DNA from: Podospora pseudoanserina
Taxonomy: Eukaryota; Ascomycota; Sordariomycetes; Sordariales; Podosporaceae
Direction: 5' to 3'
Assembly (NCBI RefSeq): GCF_035222485.1
Contig: NC_085924.1
Location: 434,001-498,000, forward strand
DNA length: 64,000 nt
Position 1 is the first letter of the stretch. Every line of letters begins with the position of its first letter. A program made the position numbers and the translations under genes. This document shows, in pieces, positions 19,337 to 29,601 of this stretch. The notes under the pieces were generated by a model. The model did no database searches. It was given only the letters and a program-made list of their open reading frames with translations, and was not told the origin of the DNA.

Positions 19337-22300
19337 CGTTATATATTTACTTTAACTCTATTATAAATAAATTAAAGGCGTCTTTTTACTACTATAGCCG
19401 GACCTAAAAATATTTAAATAAGAGGCGTCTCGCCTAGCCTAGGCGCCGAGGGACCTTCTAGATATATACCCTCTACTGTAAAGTAAGTTATTAAGCGTTT
19501 TAAAAAAACTCGAGGACGAAGTTTAATAGACCCGGAAATAGATTTTCGCTATCTCGATTACGTTTAAGTCGATTATTAAGTTTTTAATACCGGAACGCTA
19601 TAGAGGAGAAAAGGTAAAGCTTAAAGGGTTTTTAATCTAGTTTAAAACCTATTTTCGTTAATACTTAAACTAGTTTATTAACGAAAAGTCGAAAGTAATT
19701 TTCGTAGCTATTAAGCTTAAGGATAAAGCTTTTATATAGTTCGAGCCTATCTTTAATAATTATTATAAATAGGAGCGGGAAAACTAAAAGAAGATTACTA
19801 TAAAGTACTTCGAAAGCTATTATACTTTTAAAGTTAAGCTTAAAAAAATATTTAGGAAGTATAATAAAGTAAGGTATATATAGAGGAAGCTTTTAAGCTT
19901 ATACTAAACGCGTTTAACGGTTAATTACGTAGCTTAATTTAAAATCGATAGCTTACGTAATATTATTAACGATAAAAAGTTAATATAGCTTTTTTACTAT
20001 AGCTTTAAGGAAAAAATAAAGAATAAATTATATAAGGAATTAAGGCTTAATATTATTAATAAGTATATCGTTATAACTATATAAATCGACGATTAGTAAT
20101 TCGAGTATTATACGGAGAAAAGGAATTATAATAAAAGTATTTACGGTAATAACTATAAAGGATATTTTAATAATAATTATTTTAACGATAAATATAAATA
20201 AAAATATTTTAATATTAATTACTCTAATACTATATATTTAGGACCGATAAACATCGATACTATATAATAATAAAGACTATAAAGCTAGGGCTAGGGTAAA
20301 GATAACCTTAAGTATTTTAATTACGGTAAAGTAAGATACTTTAAAAAGGACTATAAGGTACTTAAACGTCTTGGATAGAAAAAGGAAATCGTATTAATTA
20401 CTACGTTAAAGGGACCGAAGGTTATAAAAGTAGTAGCTATTAAATATTAATATGGTAAAGCGGTAAGCTCCGAAGAAAACTTTAATTAGTATATCGGATA
20501 AAAAAATATAGAGTTTTAAAAAATAAAAAAACCTTAAAAAAGCTAAAAGCGAAATATAAAGAAGGAGATCTTTAAATATAGGTATTATAAAATTAATTAA
20601 TATAAATCGTTACGGAAATTATTACGGAAGTCGCTAAAAATAAAGGTCTTACGTAAGGACCTATTAAATAAACGATACTAAAAAGGTAATATAATAAATA
20701 TAAAATTAGTATTTTATAAAATATATTATAGCCTATAAAGCTTTTATATAAAAGCTAGGAAAAATATTAAAAAGGTAAAAAAGTCGTTAATATTAAAATC
20801 GCGAAGTTATTAAGGAATATATTAATACCTATATAATATATATCCTATAAGGGAAATACGGTATAGCTTTATCTTAGGTATTTAAAATATCGGAGAGTAC
20901 TTTAATTTTAATATATTATATATAAATATATAATGTATTATTAAAGTAAGTCGCTATACGGCTACTAACCGGTATATAAAGTAAATAAAGAGGGTAAGTT
21001 ATAGTTAATTAAAAAAACTATAGCCCGATAGGAAAACGCTTAATAGAAGGACCTAAACGATTATATTTTATAAAAAGTTTAAAACCTAATTAAACTAAAG
21101 AATAACCTTTAAATTATATAGATTATATTAAAGTATATAAAGTATTACGTTAAATAAGTAAATAGTTAAAATATAAACGATAATATATATTTATAAAAGA
21201 AAGTAATACTAAAATAATACCTAAGCTTAGATTACGCTATATATTTACGGAAAAAAATTAAACGATATTATTAAACTAAAACGCTTAAAATTAAATAAAA
21301 AAATTATTATCGAGCGTAAATATAAAAGAATATTAAAAACGGAAAATAAAAGGAAGTTAAACGGGTATAATTAAAAGATTTTATATTATTAAATAATCCG
21401 GGGTAGGAGGACGCTTTTAAATAATATAATTATTTAGGAAATAACTTACGGCTTTTCGCGAGGACCGTTAACCTTTAACGGATTACGAACGGTATTTTCG
21501 AAAGTATTAGCGTAAAGTAAAGGTATAGAATAACGATCCGGCGTTTATTAGCGAAATCGCTACTATATAAAGAGAAAGTAAGAAAGATAAACGCCTTTAG
21601 GTTACTATACGATAAAGGGATCTTTAGGTAATAATATTAATAAACGATAATATAGAAATAAATTTAATTTCGCTATAGTTTATATATTAAGCCTATATAC
21701 TATAAAAGAAAAAGAAAAAATAGGTTATTATATAAAAATTATTTCTTATGTAAAAGGTTTATAGAGAAATACTATTTTTAAATATTATAGTTAAAGGAAA
21801 AATAATATTAATTATATTCGATATTATAAATATAGGACCCTCGAAGGATATAATCTTAAGGTAACTATAGTATAAAAACTATAATCTAAATATCGATTAG
21901 AGGGATAGTAGTTACTTACGATTAAAAGAACTTTAAAAGTATTTAATTAACAATAAGAGATTAAAAATATATATAAAGTAAAGTATAAAATAAGTACCCT
22001 TTACGGTACTACCGTAAGGAATATAGGAAGTAATAGTATATTTTATCGATATAGGCGGTAAGATCGAAGAAATAGAATCAACAACGTTAATAAAGATATT
22101 AAAGGTTAATAAATACGTTTACTATAATAACGTAAATAAAGGTAAGAAAAAGGTAGTACCGGTAAAATATCGAAGATACCTAGCCTTTACGGCTAAATAT
22201 TTAAAGGGGCTTTTAAAGCGAGGACCGTAGGACTATAAAATTAAATTAAAAAAAAAAATTAAACTACGGTTATTTAAAGTCTACTATATTAACGATAAGT

Positions 22301-25101
22301 AAAGTAAAGAGTTATAGAAATATTTAAACGAGAATTTAAAAAGAGGATATATTAGGGAGTCTATATCGCTAGTAAAATACCCTATATTCTTCGTACCGAA
22401 AAAAGATAATAGCTTATAACTATATATAGATTACCGTTAATTAAATAACGAGACGGTAAAAAATAATTATTTACTATTATTAATATTTAAGTTACGGAAT
22501 TAACTAGTAAAGGCGCGATATTTTATATATTTAAATATATTTATTAGGTACGCCTATATATAAATTAAAGAAAAAAATAAATAAAAAGTAGCGTTTCGTA
22601 TACCCTATAGTTATTTTAAGTATTTCGTAATACTATTTAGGCTAACTAATATACCCGCGATATTTTAATTTCTCGTTAATTATATAATACGGAAGTATTT
22701 CGATAAAATAATAATATATTATTTTAATAATATTCTTATTTACTTACGTACTTTAAAGAAGTATAAACGGTATATACGAAAAATATTTAACGTACTATAT
22801 AGAACTAGACTTTTAATTAATAAAAAAAAAGCGAGTTTTATATATAAAAGATAATATATTTAGGATATTTAATATTATTAAATAAAGTTTATATAGAACC
22901 GGAGAAAATTATAGTAATGAAGGACTAGTTTACGTTATAGTTATAAATATATATTAAAGAATTTTTAAGATTTATAAATTTTTATCGGATATTTATCTAG
23001 AACTATATAAGTATTATAAAACTATTTAATTATTTAATTAAAAAAAACGTAGAGTTCCGGTAAAGGTAGAAAAAGGAATAGGCTTTCTAGAAGCTAAAAA
23101 AGGTTTTTTCGAAAGATCCGGTATTTAAACTATTAAACCTTAGTCGATTATTCGAAGTCGAGGTAAATATATTAAACTATACGATCGGTAAATAATTAAG
23201 GTAATAAAATAATAATATTAAGTTATATTTAATAACCTTTTTTTTAAAGAAGCTTAAGGAAATACGTTAAAACTATTTAATTTACAATAAAAAACTATTT
23301 ACTACTATTAAAGCGTTCGAGGAGTAAAGGCTATACCTTAACAATATTAAATATAAAATATAGGTTTATACGGATTATAAGAATCTATAGTATTTTACTA
23401 TTACGAAAGTCCTTAATGCGCGGTAAATATAATAATTAAAGTTCTTTTCGGAATTTAACTTTTAAATTAATTATAAAAAAGGTTTGGAAAATATTAAAGT
23501 AAACGTATTTAACCGGCGAGCTAACTACTATCAAGATATACCTAAAGAGTTATTATTATTATTTAAGGAGGCGCTAGATAATACTTTTAAGTTTTATTAT
23601 AGCCGTAAATAGAGTATTACGTAATATATTAGAAAAAAGGCTATTTTTAATAAGTATTAAAGGAAATTAAATAACGATATTATAAAATAATATTAATAGG
23701 AGAAGCCAGAGCTATAAAGTATTTAAAAAAATAATTAAAAAAGATTATAGTATAAGAATCGAATATACGTAAGGCTAGGTAATAAGATAGTATTAATAAT
23801 AAAGATCTATATATTAAAGCTCGGAGGATATATAAATATCGTTAAAACTATAGAAAAGATTAAGTAGTACTTTAATTAGCTAAGGATTAAAGACGACGTT
23901 AAGGAAGCTATTTAGTTATACTATACGTACGAAAGAACGAGGGTTACGAGGTATAAGCCCTATAGATTTCTAAAGCTACTACCGGTAGTAAAACGGCTAT
24001 AGAGTTTAGTTATAATAAACTTTATTATTAAATTACTAAAGTTTAAAAATATAATAACTGGCGTTAAGTACGATAGTATATTAACGGTAATCGATAAGCT
24101 TACGAAATAAATATATTTCTTACTTTATAAAGAAATTTAGTCGGTAAAATAATTAGCGGATATAGTACTATAGTATATTATATTAATATATATATAATTA
24201 AAAGAGTTTATTATAGACCGCGATATTAAATTCGTATCGAAATTTTAAAGAGCGTTAATAACGAGGCTAGGGGTAATAAATAAAACGTCTTTGGTTTATT
24301 ACCTTTAGATAAACGGTTAGACGGAACGGCTTAACTAAATCGTAAAATAGTACTTACGGAATTATATTAATTTCGAGTAAGATAATTAAATTAAATTATT
24401 ACTTACGGTATAACTAATATATAATATATTATTAATTAAAATAGTTAAAGCTATACCGTTTTTCGCGAATTTCGGTTAAAAAATAAACTTACGGTAAGGA
24501 CCTACGATTAAAGTATTTAAAGCTAGAATTAAGGTAAATAAAATATATATATTCTATAGTAAGTTTAAATAAAAACTAAAGTTTATAAAGGAAAGGATAT
24601 AAAAATATTATAATATTAAAAAGCTCGAAGGACCTTGCCTTAAGGGGAAGGATATAATATTCCTTTTTATATATAATTTATATATTAAAAGACCTAATAA
24701 AAAGCTAGACTATAGAAAAGTAAGACTATTTAAAGTTAAAAGGAAGATATTAAAAACGATATTCGAATTAGAGCTACCTAGTATAATATATTTACGGTTA
24801 TATACCTTTTATATCTTACTTCTGGAACTCGTACTATACGTAAGTAAGGCTAATATATAGGTAGTGGCGGAGGACGAAAAGAAGGAATATAATATAAAAG
24901 AAATACTAAATTTACGGTTTAATAAAAGTTAATTAAAGTATTTAGTTAATTAATTAAAGTATCCGGCTATAAATAATTCGTGGGAGCTATAGGTATACTT
25001 TAATTATTTAAATAAGTAAAAAGAATTCTATTAATAATACTTAGACCGGCTAAAATTTAAAATAAATTTAGAAAAGCCTTATCGGGTTTTTCTAAATTTA
25101 A

Positions 25102-25171
25102 AACCTTAATAAAAATCGAATTTATACCTTCGACGTAATAATTAATATATTATACGTTATACTACGAGGTT
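25102..25171 (-). ncRNA. tRNA-like sequence 1 inside the gypsy element
   Basis: 70 nt, read on the minus strand. It folds as a cloverleaf: acceptor AACCTCG/TAAGGTT (one C-A mismatch), D stem GTAT/ATAT, a weak anticodon stem TTAAT/GTCGA with a 6-nt loop, a perfect T stem ATAAA/TTTAT, and the T loop TTCGATT. Mismatches fit RIP transitions. No 3' CCA is encoded. The 6-nt anticodon loop argues against a working tRNA. Confidence 0.6.
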
Positions 25172-25321
25172 AATAAGTACGAGAGAATCTAGGCTTAATT
25201 AGTACTATATACCTCTACTACCGTAAAATAAAATCGAAGATATACTATTTACGAAAGGTAGTAAAAAGAGAGATCTATACTTAAATTTACGAAAATATAT
25301 TTATAAATTTAAATATAGAAG

Positions 25322-25391
25322 AACTTTGGTAAGAGTCGAACCTACGCCTTCGATACCGTAACCGATATACTATATACTATACTATAAGGTT
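25322..25391 (-). ncRNA. tRNA-like sequence 2 inside the gypsy element
   Basis: 70 nt, minus strand, same layout as the copy at 25102-25171. Acceptor AACCTTA/CAAAGTT (two A-C mismatches), D stem GTAT/GTAT, anticodon stem TCGGT/ATCGA with a 6-nt loop TACGGT, T stem GTAGG/CTTAC, T loop TTCGACT. It keeps a box-B-like GGTTCGACTC and an A-box-like TAGTATAGTAT. It is better preserved than copy 1. Confidence 0.65.
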
Positions 25392-26168
25392 AAAAAGTAT
25401 AAGGAAAGTAAAATATAAATAGTATTACGCGCCTTAGGTACTTTAAAAAGTAAAAAGCGCGCTACGGGCGGTATCTAACGTAATTAAGAAGGAAGGACCG
25501 ACTATATTAAGGTCGAAAGAAAGATCGGAAGGCCAATTAAAGCCTAAAAAGGGGTCCGGGACGGGAGGAGACTACGGAACGGTATCCTAGGCGGCGTCCG
25601 GCCATATAGGAGTACCTAGCAAAAAAGTAAGAGGCGCCGTAACGGTAGATTGCGCTACTTGGGTATCCTCCTTCTGGATATCCCGCGCGAAAAGACGCTT
25701 CTCGCGATTACGAAGAGAATAGTATATTCGTTTTATCCCGATAAACTAAGTAGTTAGTTACGAAAGCTAGTTTTCGAGCTTTTACTCTTTACACTCGAGT
25801 CTATCCTACTCTTTTATCGTTCGGATTACTATAGAATAGTTAATTATAGTATAGGAAAAAAAGGAAAATCTACCTACGAGTAAAACTAATATCCGATCTA
25901 TTATATAGGATTTTATAGCGTACGTATTCGGCGTACCGTAAGGATTTAGGGGCTATAATATAAAAAGATTTAGCGGTAAAATAAGTAAAATATAGTATTA
26001 CGGTAAAATTATAGCGGCGGATTTAGGAAAAAAGGATAGAGGCCTATTTAATTTTATAATAACGTTTTTATATACGGTTAAATATAATAAAGGTAAGGAG
26101 AAAAGGGAAGGAAAAACCTATAATATAGTTAATAGTAAAAGAAGACTAAGCCGCAGGGGCTTCGGCCT

Positions 26169-26178
26169 GGAGAGGGAG
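26169..26178 (+). other. Polypurine tract of the gypsy element
   Basis: GGAGAGGGAG lies five bases before the 3' LTR start at 26184, where plus-strand priming is expected. Confidence 0.6.
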
Positions 26179-26183
26179 CATTA

Positions 26184-26587
26184 TATTACGGTTCTGGAAG
26201 ATAGTGGGGCCACGAGGGACTAATTAAGACTAAACCGCGCCGTCGAGCGGGGCTTACGGTCTTAATAGGCAATAGATTAATAAAATAAGGACCGGGGACC
26301 GCGGTAAGGCTTACGGTCCACGGTCCGGCATCGGTTAATTAAAAGCGGACTAAGGACCGTCTATAAATTAACGGTCCACGGTCCACGGGTCTATATATAC
26401 GGAGAAAGTAGCCGGTATAGATAAATAGTTCCGTAATATATAATATAAATTATAATCGTTAATATTTAAACTATTATAATAAAGATAAGTTATTATTATA
26501 TACTATTTAGCTATACCGAACTAGGATTATTTAGAAGTGCCTTTAACTAATATCCCTTTCAAAGGTTCTGGATAGGGGTTCGTCACA
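26184..26587 (+). repeat. 3' LTR of the gypsy element
   Basis: 404 bp, same length as the 5' LTR. It is more RIP-mutated in its first half (TATTACGG start) and ends in an unmutated TTCGTCACA. TTACT follows directly. Confidence 0.9.
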
Positions 26588-27106
26588 TTACTGCCCTACA
26601 AACTAATTTTATAGTGGGCAGTACTGCTGTAAGTAGTAACGGAACTTCCCGCTTTTATAAGGGACCTTTAAAGACTTATAGGGCTACTATAGCTTAAGGC
26701 CTAGTTAATAAATACTAAAACCTTCTAAAGTAGCTACAAGCTTATATAGTAAGTTGCTACAATAGTGTGATTTATAGGGCACCTTTACTACCGAAGGTTC
26801 TATAGATTTCCGTAAGTCTATACTAAACTCCACCTAAGCCCACTAAATACCTAAAGTATTATAGGGGCTTCTAGGGCCTATAGGACCTATAGTAGGCCTA
26901 CGAAGGCCTATATATAGACCTTTCCTCTTTCCTGTAAAATAGTTCTTTAGTATGTAATATAAGTCACAATCGTTAGTATTTAAACTATTATAATAGAGAC
27001 AAGCTATTATTATATACTATTTAGCTGTACCGAACTAGAATTGTTTAAAAGTGCCTTTAACTAGTGTCCCTTTCAGAGGTTCTGGATAGGAGTTCGTCAC
27101 ACTAAG

Positions 27107-27521
27107 GCTAATAAGCTAAGGCTAAAGGCAATAAAGGCAATTCTTATTCCTTATACTAAAATAATGAAAAAACATATAAACTAACTACAACACTACAAAT
27201 ATACCCTCAACAGGGTCTCTAAATAAACATACCTGCGTAATAGTAGCTCGCTCGCAATCTACACTCTACGTAGGACAAAAAAAAGACTCTATAGGCTCGC
27301 AAGCTATATAATAAGCACCTAATCGGCCTAATTAAAGGGCCAGAATTGCCTACACGCGTGCAAAGCATAAAAATATAAAGAAATAAAAGTCGATATCCTA
27401 TCTAAAATAAAATGCCCGAAGTAGACCACTTATATATATAACTCTTAAACTCCCGATTCCCCCAAGAGCCCTACTTCCTTACTTAAACCCTTAGGCCTAT
27501 AGCCGCACCCTAAACCAATAT
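27107..27521. repeat. AT-rich repeat DNA right of the solo LTR
   Basis: Repeat-like sequence without open frames. The first bases contain short GCTAA-type repeats (CTAAGGCTAATAAGCTAAGGCTAAAGG). No family is recognised. Confidence 0.4.
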
Positions 27522-27850
27522 CTTACTATATTACAGTGCTTTACCTTCCTTCGGCAATACCGTTATATCCTCCCGCTTCCGCTTGCGCACTGCTGTATTT
27601 TACAGCAACCCTATATAGGTTCTATATTATAGGCCTATTAGGGCATACCAGCTAACACCGTTAAAAATAGTACTATTAGCAGTTTCCCGTATAATATCTA
27701 TTTACTACGTTACTCTATAGGTCTGTAATCTAAAGCTTATAGAGAAGCTATAGCGAACTATGCGCTTATAGTAGTGCGTAACGGAAGTAAGAGAAAGGAT
27801 ATAACGGTAATACTAAAGGAAGTAAGACTACTGTTATTATAGTGAGTAAG
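27522..27850. mobile_element. Fold-back / MITE-like element
   Basis: Two inverted arms of about 75-80 bp, 27522-27596 and 27771-27850, pair over most of their length; the core CCGTTATATCCT is identical on both sides. About 170 bp lie between them, with no open frame. The size and long inverted repeats suit a non-autonomous DNA transposon or fold-back element. The ends and target duplication are not clear. Confidence 0.6.
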
Positions 27851-28446
27851 ACGTTATAGTATAGAGGCTTTAAGTGCTTATACTTAGTTTAATATAAATG
27901 CTTTTAGTGTATATATATTATTAATTTATATTTTTACTTACTTACTTACTTATTCTATATATAAGATTAAGAGGAGAGGAGAGGTTTATTTATATAAGTG
28001 TGCTGGTCTTCCAGCAGGTTCTGTGGGGCACTGGACCCTTGGTGAGTAGCAAGGTACTCTGTGGGACAACTAAGTTATAGAGAGTATAGCTTAGTTCTAT
28101 AGACTTCGATATCCTTCGATAGCTAACAAATCTTCCCTTAATATTTTCTAAGTAGGTTTATAGAGAAAAAGTTAGAGGACTTACCCGGCACCTCAACACT
28201 TAAGTTTTACCTAGCACTTATTATGTGCTACACGTTAATATATATAAAAACTGAACTGAGGAAGGACGTCGTTTTATAAAGTACGACAATTCGATTATAG
28301 AATTCAAATCCGAAATCAAGTATATATATTTGAAAGCTGAAATTAAGTCTTGACAGGGGGGTAGGGTGGCGGTGGCGGTCCTAACCACACACCCCCACCC
28401 AAAACTAAAAGCGGTAATATATTTCCCTCGACCGGGAAGAATATAG
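27851..28446. repeat. Mixed repeat debris
   Basis: AT-rich at first. The segment from about 27999 to 28198 starts TGTGCTGG and ends CTCAACA (TG...CA) with less mutation, and could be another solo LTR, but no matching target duplication was found. The rest up to 28446 shows no gene. Confidence 0.4.
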
Positions 28447-29010
28447 ACTGTCATTTCCAGGGAAATCTAATGCAAATTTCGGAAGATATACGGCTAAAAA
28501 CTAAGGGATATTTCTCTTTTTATTTTATATATTTATACCCCTTAGTCTCTTAATTAACTTAAAGTATTAAAGTTGTCACGGTTCTGGAAGACAGTGGGGC
28601 CACGAGGGACCAATCAGGACTGGACCGCGCGATCGAGCGGGGCTCACGGTCCAGGTGGGCGAACGAATAAGATGGGGACCGGGGACCGCGGTGGGGCTCA
28701 CGGTCCACGGTCCAGTCTCGGCCAATCAAGAGTGGACCGAGGACCGTCTGTAAGTCAACGGTCCACGGTCCCAAGGTCTATATATACGGAAGAACTGGCT
28801 GGTGTAGATAGACAGTTCCGCAGTATGCAATACAAGTCACAATTGTTGGTATTTAGACTATTGTGATTGAGACAAGCCATTGTTGTATACTATTTAGCTG
28901 TACCGAACCAGGATTGTTCAGAAGTGCCTTCAACCAGTATCCCTTTCAGAGGTTCTGGATAGGGGTTCGTCACATAAGTGCCGATAAAAAATAAAATTCG
29001 AAAATAAAAC
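28447..29010 (+). repeat. Right copy of the boundary repeat, interrupted by a solo LTR
   Basis: 28447-28573 plus 28975-29010 resemble 18125-18288. The break occurs at TAAG/TGCCGATA, corresponding to the uninterrupted TATAAGCGCCGATA near 18250. This copy is more AT-rich (RIP-mutated) than the left copy. Confidence 0.65.
28574..28974 (+). repeat. Young solo LTR of the gypsy family
   Basis: 401 bp, TGTCACGGTTCTGG...TTCGTCACA, a third copy of the gypsy LTR at 18933 and 26184 but with almost no RIP changes. The TATA box is at about 28778-28787. The flanks are AAAGT and TAAGT, a 5-bp target duplication with one mismatch. There is no interior, so it arose by LTR-LTR recombination. Confidence 0.85.
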
Positions 29011-29279
29011 GCCATCGGGGATGCCGCATAGACGAACACACTTGAAAAGCGACGACTTCCCTGACACGCTAACCTCCAATGCAGCTTCATGGCGTTCTCT
29101 CATAGACAGGGCAGCTTAAACAGCCGCACAGTTGTAGCTGCGTGCTTTGTCATTCCATGACGATGCCACCAAGTCCTCGTATCCTGGGTTATAAACCTGC
29201 AGTTCCTCTCCAGTGCAGTTTTCTTCTCTATAAATTAGTCAGCAACATTTTCTTGGGAAAAGGAAGTTTTAGATAGGGC

Positions 29280-29601
29280 TTACGAGTAAAGGGTGCACCA
29301 GTTTCCCCAGTCTGCTCCAACAGAAGAAACACCACGATCGCCAGGTGGGAACCAAGCGGAAATGGTAGCTAAAGACCCGGTCAGTCTTCGCTCGAGATAG
29401 TTCTGTAAAACAGAAATAGAACAGCTGTGACAACTTACTGCATTGGCCCCACAGAGTGGTGAAGTGGTGGCAGTACCCCTGGAAACGAGGATTCTCGCAG
29501 AGGTAGATACCCGGGCTAGATCTCTTTTCTGTGGGCAGTCCGTTTGCCCCCAGGACAGAGAGCAAGGAAAGAATTGCACCGTTGAGCAAGTTGGTACGCA
29601 T
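29280..29601 (-). CDS. Small secreted cysteine-rich protein, beta/gamma-crystallin-like
   Basis: Two exons, 29439-29601 and 29280-29368 (minus strand), encode 83 residues. The 70-bp intron runs GTAAGT...CTTTAG, with CTGAC as branch site 11 bases before the acceptor. Splicing at the earlier CAG (29403) would give a 36-bp intron and lose the family end. Residues 1 to about 20 form a signal peptide, followed by a Lys-Arg (Kex2-type) site. The mature part has four cysteines spaced as in small fungal secreted proteins with a crystallin-like fold (GIYLCENPRFQGYC ... GQC ... GADWGNWCTLY). The function is unknown. The gene sits 300 bp from a repeat island, a common place for fast-evolving secreted proteins. 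Confidence 0.75.
29369..29438 (-). other. Intron of the small secreted protein gene
   Basis: 70 bp, phase 1, GTAAGT donor and TTTAG acceptor, with CTGAC branch site. Confidence 0.75.

Larger units (their letters stand above)
18933..26587 (+). mobile_element. Ty3/gypsy chromovirus, complete in outline, RIP-degraded
   Basis: A 7655-bp element with two 404-bp LTRs and TTACT duplicated at 18928-18932 and 26588-26592. Plus-strand remnants appear in gypsy order. The gag zinc knuckle (20313-20354) has Cys and His codons turned to Tyr. Reverse transcriptase from about 22430 begins DYR(Q)LN-like, with the catalytic YLDD box as YFNN at 22720-22731. Integrase near 24213 reads DRDIKFVSKF. A chromodomain remnant at about 24870-25020 ends near NSWEL. 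TGG/TGY to TAG/TAY and GAC/GAT to AAC/AAT changes dominate, the RIP pattern on both strands. No open frame of 60 codons remains. The segment 25450-26180 past the chromodomain is less mutated and contains no recognised domain. Confidence 0.9.
18924..27101 (+). repeat. Older solo LTR (518 bp), split by the gypsy element
   Basis: The pieces 18924-18932 and 26593-27101 join into a 518-bp unit. It starts TAGCTTACTG (TG mutated to TA) and ends TTCGTCACA, with CTAAG on both sides. Its last 160 bp or so (from about 26940) closely match the 3' part of the 404-bp gypsy LTR, while its first 350 bp are unrelated. It is therefore a sister LTR family with a different U3. No interior follows, so it is a solo LTR. 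Confidence 0.75.

Noticed and set aside
27999-28198. Possible further solo LTR (TGTGCTGG...CTCAACA)
   Set aside because: Has TG...CA ends, but no target duplication and no second copy in the window; listed only as repeat debris.
29403-29438. 36-bp intron (GTAAGT...TTACAG) in the small secreted protein gene
   Set aside because: Shorter than usual fungal introns and leaves the wrong frame for the conserved GADWGNWC end; the 70-bp choice with a CTGAC branch site fits better.
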